DNA of 64,000 nt from assembly GCA_947561395.2 (NCBI GenBank), contig OX387182.1, forward strand, positions 44,137,949 through 44,201,948. The letters are read 5' to 3'. The translations under genes were made by a program, and so were the position numbers. The notes beneath the pieces are model-generated. The model worked only from the letters and a program-made list of their open reading frames with translations, was not told where the DNA came from and did no database searches. Of this stretch, positions 57,730 through 64,000 are shown piece after piece (the stretch's first letter is position 1; every line of letters starts with the position of its first letter). Source of the stretch: Buxus sempervirens. Lineage: Eukaryota; Streptophyta; Magnoliopsida; Buxales; Buxaceae.

Positions 57730-59142
57730 ATGGCATCTTCATCTTCGACTGAGAGAGTTCGCTTCCCTAGGATAGAGAAGTGTGCCTTTGATACCCCTTG
57801 GATCCGTTCTTGGACAAGGCAATTGCAAGGAGATGAACAAATTAAATGGGAACAGAAATACCACATGGGACAAACTCTGTCCCTATTAAATGTGCCCATT
57901 AATTGGGACATGATTCAGGCGGCCCTACCTTTCTGGGATCCCCAACTTTCCCTTTTTAGGTTTAGGACTAATCAGCTAACTCCCACAATTGAGGAATTTG
58001 AACTATTCCTCCGATTCCATGACCATGGAGAACCAACCAGGCCAAACCTCAAAGATAGCTACAAGAATGAAGCTTGTACTTTCTTTGGCCTACCCAGAGG
58101 AGAATTCCAGACTTTAGGAGGTGACCAAGCATTCACTCGGGTCTCTAAAAGCTTCCTTGCTGAAAAGATAAAGGACAAAAAGCAGGAAAAACCCCTAGTT
58201 TGGTGGGACACCTTCACCCTCGTGGTTCTGTCACAGCTCTTCTTTCCTACTGGGGGAGACACCATTAATTTGGCCCTAATGGAAATTGTAGACCAACTCC
58301 AAGTGAAATTCCGAATTGCACCACTGATCCTTGCTCAGCTATATCATGCCTTGATCATGACCAAGAACGGAACTAGGAGGTTTCAGGGATGCGCTCCCCT
58401 CCTACATATTTGGCTTCAAGATCACCTGATGGTTGCTGAACCTGTCAGCCCACGTTATGGGTACGTCCGTGACAATGTCACAATGATGGCCCGAAGAGAG
58501 ATTAGACCAGACTTACCCTCCAGAGATTACTGGTTTGACCACTTTCTCCAACTGAAAGGAGAAACGGATATAAGATGGGGAGGCACATTTGACCAGACAT
58601 ATACCCCCGTCATAGCCTTCAGGAAAAGACATTGCCTAACCTTGATAGGCTTGACTCATGCCATGCCATACTATCCGGTTCGAATTCTGAGACAGTTTAG
58701 GAAGTCTCAGGGAATAGCGATCAAGGATGAGGCGGAAGGTTTAACTGGCCCACTTACATGGGAATTGAAGAAAAAATTGGTGAAGGAATGGCAACACGTG
58801 CACATACTCCAAGAGGACATTTTCACTGCATCCGACGTTCATAATTGCGAACAATGGATTGCTCGAGAAATTGGCCTAGACAGCCCACCTCCTCTCCATA
58901 TCGTCACCTCTGACGATATCCCAGTTCCGCCCCCTGACACATACAGGGATAGGGTGGCCGAACTGCGGGAATCTCATTCTCGAATCCACCGTGCATACGT
59001 GGATTCCGAGCGTAAAAACAAGCAGGCCAATGAGGCCCTTCAGTAGCAGCTTGACACCATGCGCAGACGCGCAAAAGAGGACAGACGTCTGCGGAATAAA
59101 CTTCTGCGTGCCTTGAAAAGGCGAGACATCCTCTCATTATGA
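57730..59142 (+). pseudogene. E3 ORF1: DUF7745-like protein, sense, without intron
   Basis: The start MASSSSTERVRF at 57730 is preferred to the in-frame ATG at 57682 because E1 and E2 genes begin MAS. The DUF7745 pattern is intact: LSLLNVPINWDMIQAALPFW, QLTPTIEEFELFLRF, WDTFTLVVLSQLFFPTGGD, APLILAQLYHALI, then APLLH-IWLQDHL, YPVRILRQFRKSQGI and a C-terminal basic coiled coil. Between CAT (58405-58407) and ATT (58408) there is no intron, exactly where the E1 and E2 genes have one. A TAG at 59044-59046 (CAG-TAG-CAG) breaks the frame 32 codons before the final TGA (59140-59142). Intact length would be about 470 residues. It is an extra ORF upstream of gag, as in Ogre; function unknown. Confidence 0.83.
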
Positions 59143-59289
59143 TGATGACCAACCTAGCTAGACTCTGGGTTTGTTTGTTTTGTTTAATCATGTAATTGCT
59201 TGTTCTAAATTTTGGCATTGTACTTCTTTTTTCATGAAGAATTTTGTGTTAGATTTAATAAAGTCAATTAAGACATCCTCAAATTCCTT

Positions 59290-59835
59290 TTTCAAACAAT
59301 CTGGCCCCAATCCATCAACTTCAAAACTTTCAGGCGATCTGAATAAAGAACTTGCCAAATTTTTTAATCTTTGAACCCATAGGGTTCTGAATAAAGAACA
59401 CCCAATTCCTACCCAACTTTCAAATTTTCAGAGATTACCAACTCTGAATTTAAATCTTAAATCTTTAAGGGTTCTGAATAAAGAACACCCAATTCCTACC
59501 CAACTTTCAAATCTTCAGAAATTATCAATTTCAAATTTAAGTCTTTAAGGGTTCGGAATAAAGAACACCCAATTTAAAATTTTCAGGCGATCTGAATAAA
59601 GAACTCGCCAAATTCTTTCAAATCTTTAAACTTAAGGGTTATAAATAAAAAACACCCCATTCTTGCAACCAATTCTAAAACTTTCAGGCAATCTGAATAA
59701 AGAACTTGCCAAGAGAATCTTTAAACCCAAGGGGTTATGAGTAAAGAACACCCCATTCTTATCAACTCTCAAACTTTCAAGTTTCAAGTTTAAGTCTTTA
59801 AACCCTAGGGTTCTGAATAAAGAACACCCAATCCC
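59290..59835 (+). repeat. Tandem repeats, 80-95 bp units, after ORF1
   Basis: Units share GGGTTCTGAATAAAGAACAC and TTTCAGGCGATCTGAATAAA and are mixed in order (starts near 59383, 59468, 59549, 59633). About six units, AT-rich. Confidence 0.85.
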
Positions 59836-59886
59836 TTGAGCTCAGATCACACCCGTCTGATTTAAAAGATCACACGGTAAGCCTAT

Positions 59887-60306
59887 GGGGCACTAATGCC
59901 ACTGGTGTTAAAACCAAAAAATTGGCAGAGGATCGTCCTGGCATAGCATACCCCATTGTGTGGCACCAAGGTCAAGCAACTAAGCTAACGCCTAAGGTAC
60001 GCTCGGGTATCCCTAGCCGAACTCTTGGGGCACTAATGCCACTGGTGTTTAAACCAGAAAATTGGCAAAGGATCGTCCTGGCATAGCATACCCCGTTGTG
60101 TGGCATCTAGGTCAAGCAACTAAGCTAACGACTAAGGTACGCTCGGGTATCCCTAGCCAAACTCTTGGGGCACTGAAGCCACTGGTAATTAAACCAGAAA
60201 ATTGGTGGAAGATCGTCCTGGCATAGCCTTCCCCGTTGTGAGGCGTCAAAGTCAATGGTAATTAAACCAACGACTAGCTAAGACACTCCCGGGAACTATT
60301 AGCCGA
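59887..60306 (+). repeat. 140-bp tandem repeat, about three units
   Basis: GGGGCACTAATGCCACTGGT recurs at 59887, 60027 and 60167, giving an exact spacing of 140 bp. Units share AGGATCGTCCTGGCATAGC and ACGCTCGGGTATCCCTAGCC. The third is more diverged. Confidence 0.9.
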
Positions 60307-60429
60307 AGTTAGGTGCCAAAACCATCAGAGATTAAACTGAAAATTGGTTAAGGTACACCTGGATGTTGCTGTTTAGCTCATCCCCTGCGGAGACTTAACA
60401 TGGTCCAACCTCATGATACTGAGCTCTAA

Positions 60430-60800
60430 CCAACCTTTTAAATATTGGGTTCCCTCCCCCAGCCGTTTGGCTAAAACAGACCAGCCTAAATACGGTTCTC
60501 TTTCCCAGCCATTTGGCTAAAATAGACCAGTCTGAACTGGGTTCCCTTCCCCAGCCGTTTGGCTAAAACAGACCAGCCTAAATAGGGTTATCTTTCCCAG
60601 CCATTTGGCTAAAATAGACCAGTTTGAACTGGGTTCCCTCCCCCAGCCGTTTGGCTAAAACAGACCAGCCTAAATAGGGTTCTCTTTCCCAGCCATTTGG
60701 CTAAAATAGACCAGTCTGAACCGGGTTCTCTCCCCCAACCGTTTGGTTAAAACAGATCAGATTAGGGTTCTCTTTCCTAGCCGTTTGGCTAAAATAGATT
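60430..60800 (+). repeat. 46-bp tandem repeat, about seven to eight units
   Basis: Units alternate between CCCAGCCGTTTGGCTAAAAC and CCCAGCCATTTGGCTAAAAT, each followed by AGACCAGYCT. This suggests the array grew as a two-unit block. Confidence 0.9.
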
Positions 60801-60983
60801 AAGCTTAAGAGTCCCTATCATTTTCATAATAATTCAAACAAATTGATCCTTGATCTTTCTTTACAGTCAGAATACATCAATAATCATGCATATAAGTTGT
60901 ACTAATATCCGCTGGTTGCCATCCCAGGTACCAAAATTGCTTCTCGAAGCCCCTACCTGTTAAGATCCAGAAGAAGACTTGAG

Positions 60984-63855
60984 ATGGAGCAGCCAAGAGA
61001 ACAGACCTCGTTGGGACAGGACCAGGCAGAGTCCAGCCAGACACAAACAGTGACTGATCTACAACAGAGGATTGACAGTATGGGGACTATTATTCAAGAG
61101 TTAATGGCAGAATTAAGAGAACTCAGGATGACTCCCCCAGCTGCACCAGTGACCCTGCAACAACCAATTGCTCCACCGCAGACAGATGTTCCACCACCAT
61201 ACCCTGTGTACCCAGCACCGTTGGTACCACCTCCGCCTCCACAGGCAGTACCTCTTCCACAAACTATTGAACCTACCCAATTGGGGCAAGAAGAGGAAGA
61301 TTGGTATAGAACACAGCAGGCCCAATTTGATGAAAAGATGGCAGCCACTAAGGCAGAGGTAGATGCTTTGCGGGAAGAGCTGAAAAGCCTACGACCTAGT
61401 GCGGTCCCCATGAAGGCTACTTTAGATAGCCTCTGCTTCTTCTCCGATGTTCAACTTCCACCAAAATTCAAGTGCTTTGACTTGCATCAATTTGATGGCA
61501 CCGGGTGCCCGTTAAACCATCTAAGGTCAGACTCTGGGGATATGTGTCAATATGCCAAAGATGAAAAAATTATGATACAGTTCTTTCAGAGGTCGCTGAC
61601 AGGAGCAGCATACAATTGGTTTTTGGGTTTGGATAAGACTAAGATCAAGAGTTGGAATGATTTAGCTGCCAAGTTCATCCAGCAATACCGGTTGAACATT
61701 CAGATAGTTCAGACTAGGGCAGAGTTACAAAGGCTCTCCAAGAAGAATCAAGAGTCAGTACGAGAATATGCCAAGAGATGGAAAGCATTGGAGACCCTAG
61801 TCCAATCCCCACTACTTGAACAGGAGATGACCTCCTTGTTCATTGCATCACTGGGACAGCCGTTCTTTTCCCTGCTACTGGGGCAAAGTACTTCTAACTT
61901 CAATGACTTGATTCTAACAGCAGACAGAATTGAAGATGCGGTCAGGGCTGGTAAGATAGATTGTAGTGGTCAGGGCCCTACACAGAGGAGGCCTGCAACC
62001 GGACAGAGTGGCAGAAATCAGCGGCAAGAGCCTAGGAGGCAGGAAACCCAGGCAATTAATTATGTACAGCCAACACAACCCTATCACATTGCCCAGAGGA
62101 ATGAAAGTCAGGGGCAGCCTCTGAGAAGAACCAGAGATGAGGCAGAGGCAAGAATGAAGAGGGTTTTTACCCCGCTGCCTTATGCACCTGCAGAACTATT
62201 GGCTACACTGCTGAAGAAGGGGTACCTTCAAATCAAGCCTCCCAACCCAAGAATGATCAACTCATGAAATTATAATGCAGCAGAGAGATGCAAGTATCAT
62301 TCTGGAGCTCCTGGGCATTCAACAAATCGATGCTGGGATTTGAGGCATGACATACAGGATCTGATAGACAGTAAGAAGATCTCTATAGATCCCCCAGCAC
62401 CAGCAGCACCTACTCCTCCTACTGGTACAACCACTAACCCCCTCCCAGACCATAATAAGGCTTCTGGCAGCGGAACAGTACATCAGATCACCAGTGATCA
62501 AGGCAGTAAACTACAGGTTGACCCGTCCTTACTAATTGGACGACCAGGGCAAGTTGTCAGGCTTCATCTCCAAGAAGGGGCAATTTATCAACAGATACAT
62601 GTCATTAATGAAGAGGAGAATGAAGAAACCTTCATGGGGTTCCCTCTGGTGCATTTCAACTTTCCCGAACCAGAGCCTTTCTATCCTCCACCTGTCCCAA
62701 ACTCACCCCCATTGAACATCTTCGACATGATGAACAACCCATTCAATGAGCCTGTGGACTTCCTACTGGAACCACCCACCCTTAACTTACACCAACTTCA
62801 CCTTGACCCAACCTACTCCGCTGTGCCTCCACCTTACCAATTCTTGCCCATGTACCATGATTCTACCATCACTTCCACTGAAAGAGAAGTCGATCGGATC
62901 ACCCGTTCTGGTCGATACATAAACCCTAACCCTCCACCTACACCAGAGGGAGAGACTAGTGAAGAAAGAACAAGGAAAGAAAAAGGGAAGGATGTGGCCG
63001 CTGAATTGCCACAGACCCATAAGAAGAAAGGGAAGGCCCCAGAAGAAGAGATTGAAAAACTCCACTATAGTGCCTTTACTCCGGAGTATGATCTAGTGCA
63101 GCAGTTGAATAAGACACCAGCCCAGATATCCATTATGCATCTCTTATTGGATTCAGACAAACATAAAGACGTACTTATGAAAATACTAGGTGACACTCAT
63201 GTGCCTGACGACATCAGCCCTGAGCAGCTGGAGACAGTAATGTCTATAATTGCTATGCCAGAAGCAATCTCTTTTTCCTTAGCAGACTTGCCCCCTGAAG
63301 GTCAAAATCACACAGAGCCTCTGTTTATCACTGTAAGGTGTTCCGACTTAATAGTGAGACGGGTCATGATAGATAACGGGTCAGCTCTGAATATTTGCCC
63401 AGTCAGGACCTTCCACAGTCTGCAGCTGAACGCTGATTTGATCAAACCTAGCTCCAATAATGTCCGCGGGTTTGACAATGCCAAGAAGGATTCCCTTGGG
63501 GAAGTTACTCTAGAAGTTACAATTGTTGAAAGGGCCTTCTTCATCACCTTTGAGTTGATGGACATCAATGCCTCCTTTAATTTGCTGATTGGAAGACCTT
63601 GGTTACATCAAGCAGGGGCAGTCCCGTCCACCTTACATCAAATGATCCGATTTATCTCGGGAAATCAATTGATCACGGTTCATGCAGAAAATCACAGAGA
63701 ATTTGAACAAGGAGGGGTACCTGTGGTTGATTATGAACTGCCTACTTCCCTGAACTTTCAAGCCATTGAAATGGTGCAAGTAAACCGCATTCCTACTCCT
63801 CTGCAATCAGACTTGTCCCGCAAAAGGAAAAGGAAAAGCATGTTTGGTGCTGCTG
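60984..63855 (+). pseudogene. E3 gag-protease
   Basis: Starts MEQPREQTSLGQ. A Gln/Pro-rich stretch and a helical acidic segment come first. The retrotransposon gag domain (61550-61870) follows: IMIQFFQRSLTGAAYNWF, WNDLAAKFIQQYR, EQEMTSLFIASLGQPF. A TGA at 62265-62267 interrupts the frame just before the zinc knuckle CKYHSGAPGHSTNRC (about 62289). The same frame goes on through a Pro-rich linker, a basic run (EERTRKEKGKD) and the protease: RVMIDNGSALNICP near 63363 has the D-N-G-S loop, and LLIGRPWLHQAGAVPS follows. The frame then ends where an LTR inserts; its last codons and stop are LTR bases. RT and integrase are absent from the window. Confidence 0.88.
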
Positions 63856-63967
63856 TGTAAGCACCTCAGTTTTGCTCTCCCAAAAAGCCAGAAATGCAAA
63901 ACCCGGTTAAAAAGTCAAACCCTGAGGGGTGAAAAGTTGACCTTTTAATCAGATAAAATTTGGCCAC
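63856..63967 (+). repeat. 5' end of an LTR inserted in E3 protease
   Basis: TGTAAGCACCTCAGTTTTGC starts an LTR of the E0/E3 family. The pentamer before it is TGCTG (63851-63855). After 112 bp it is cut by another LTR start. Confidence 0.85.
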
Positions 63968-64000
63968 TGTAAGCACCTCATTTTTGCGCTCCAGAAAAGC
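63968..64000 (+). repeat. Second LTR start nested in the previous LTR
   Basis: TGTAAGCACCTCATTTTTGC begins again after the pentamer GCCAC (63963-63967). Only 33 bp are in the window. Confidence 0.75.

Larger units (their letters stand above)
54022..64000 (+). mobile_element. E3: plus-strand Tat/Ogre-like element with sense ORF1, cut by further LTRs
   Basis: 5' LTR 54022-56399, Arg-type primer site 56403-56420, leader, DUF7745 ORF1, three tandem-repeat blocks, gag and protease. An extra ORF upstream of gag and long repeat-rich leaders are traits of the Ogre branch of Tat. The protease end is cut at 63856 by an LTR of its own family, so RT to 3' LTR would lie right of the window, if present. 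Confidence 0.85.

Noticed and set aside
61094-61411. Gly/Cys-rich minus-strand frame opposite gag
   Set aside because: It is the complement of the Pro/Gln-rich coding stretch of E3 gag.

Overview
This window looks like repeat-rich nuclear DNA of a flowering plant, probably a eudicot with a large genome. Nearly every base belongs to an LTR retrotransposon or to one element nested in another. I found no convincing single-copy host gene and no rRNA or tRNA gene. Boundaries below come from LTR ends, target-site duplications (TSDs), primer sites and polypurine tracts read directly from the sequence. Family names rest on domain order and motif recognition, not on a database search.

Layout. (1) 1-5349: 3' end of a plus-strand Ty3/gypsy Tat-type element (E0), with a post-integrase spacer, a polypurine tract and a 3.2-kb LTR. 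(2) 5350-34721: a minus-strand Tat-type element (E1). Its 5' LTR is 32919-34721. Gag, protease, RT, RNase H, a second RNase H and integrase run down to 23419. Beyond integrase lie two genes on the opposite (+) strand: a DUF7745-like gene (20786-22453) and a plant-mobile-domain (PMD) gene (5445-20309). The PMD gene is split by a Ty1/copia Sirevirus (6696-16997, TSD CCCTG) and by a 2.8-kb chromovirus-like LTR (17470 to about 20240). (3) 34722-37813: older intergenic DNA with a MITE-like element. (4) 37814-54021: the 3' half of a second minus-strand Tat-type element (E2). It has a 3' LTR, a polypurine tract, and again a PMD gene followed by a DUF7745 gene, both antisense to the element. A solo LTR (40253-42798) and a solo LTR nested in a solo LTR (43427-47026) interrupt it. 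(5) 54022-64000: a plus-strand Tat/Ogre-like element (E3) with LTR, tRNA primer site, sense DUF7745 ORF1, three blocks of tandem repeats and gag-protease. It is cut at 63856 by another LTR, which is itself cut at 63968.

How the parts fit. E1 and E2 both carry an intron-containing PMD gene and an intron-containing DUF7745 gene in antisense between pol and the 3' LTR. E3 carries a DUF7745 ORF in sense, upstream of gag, without the intron. In E1, E2 and the Sirevirus, short element-specific GC-rich or inverted motifs sit upstream of the TATA box in the LTR and recur upstream of the internal accessory genes. This suggests that each element drives its LTR and its accessory genes from matching promoter cassettes. 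Most coding regions are broken by stops and frameshifts, so these copies are not autonomous. The arrangement itself is the point of interest.
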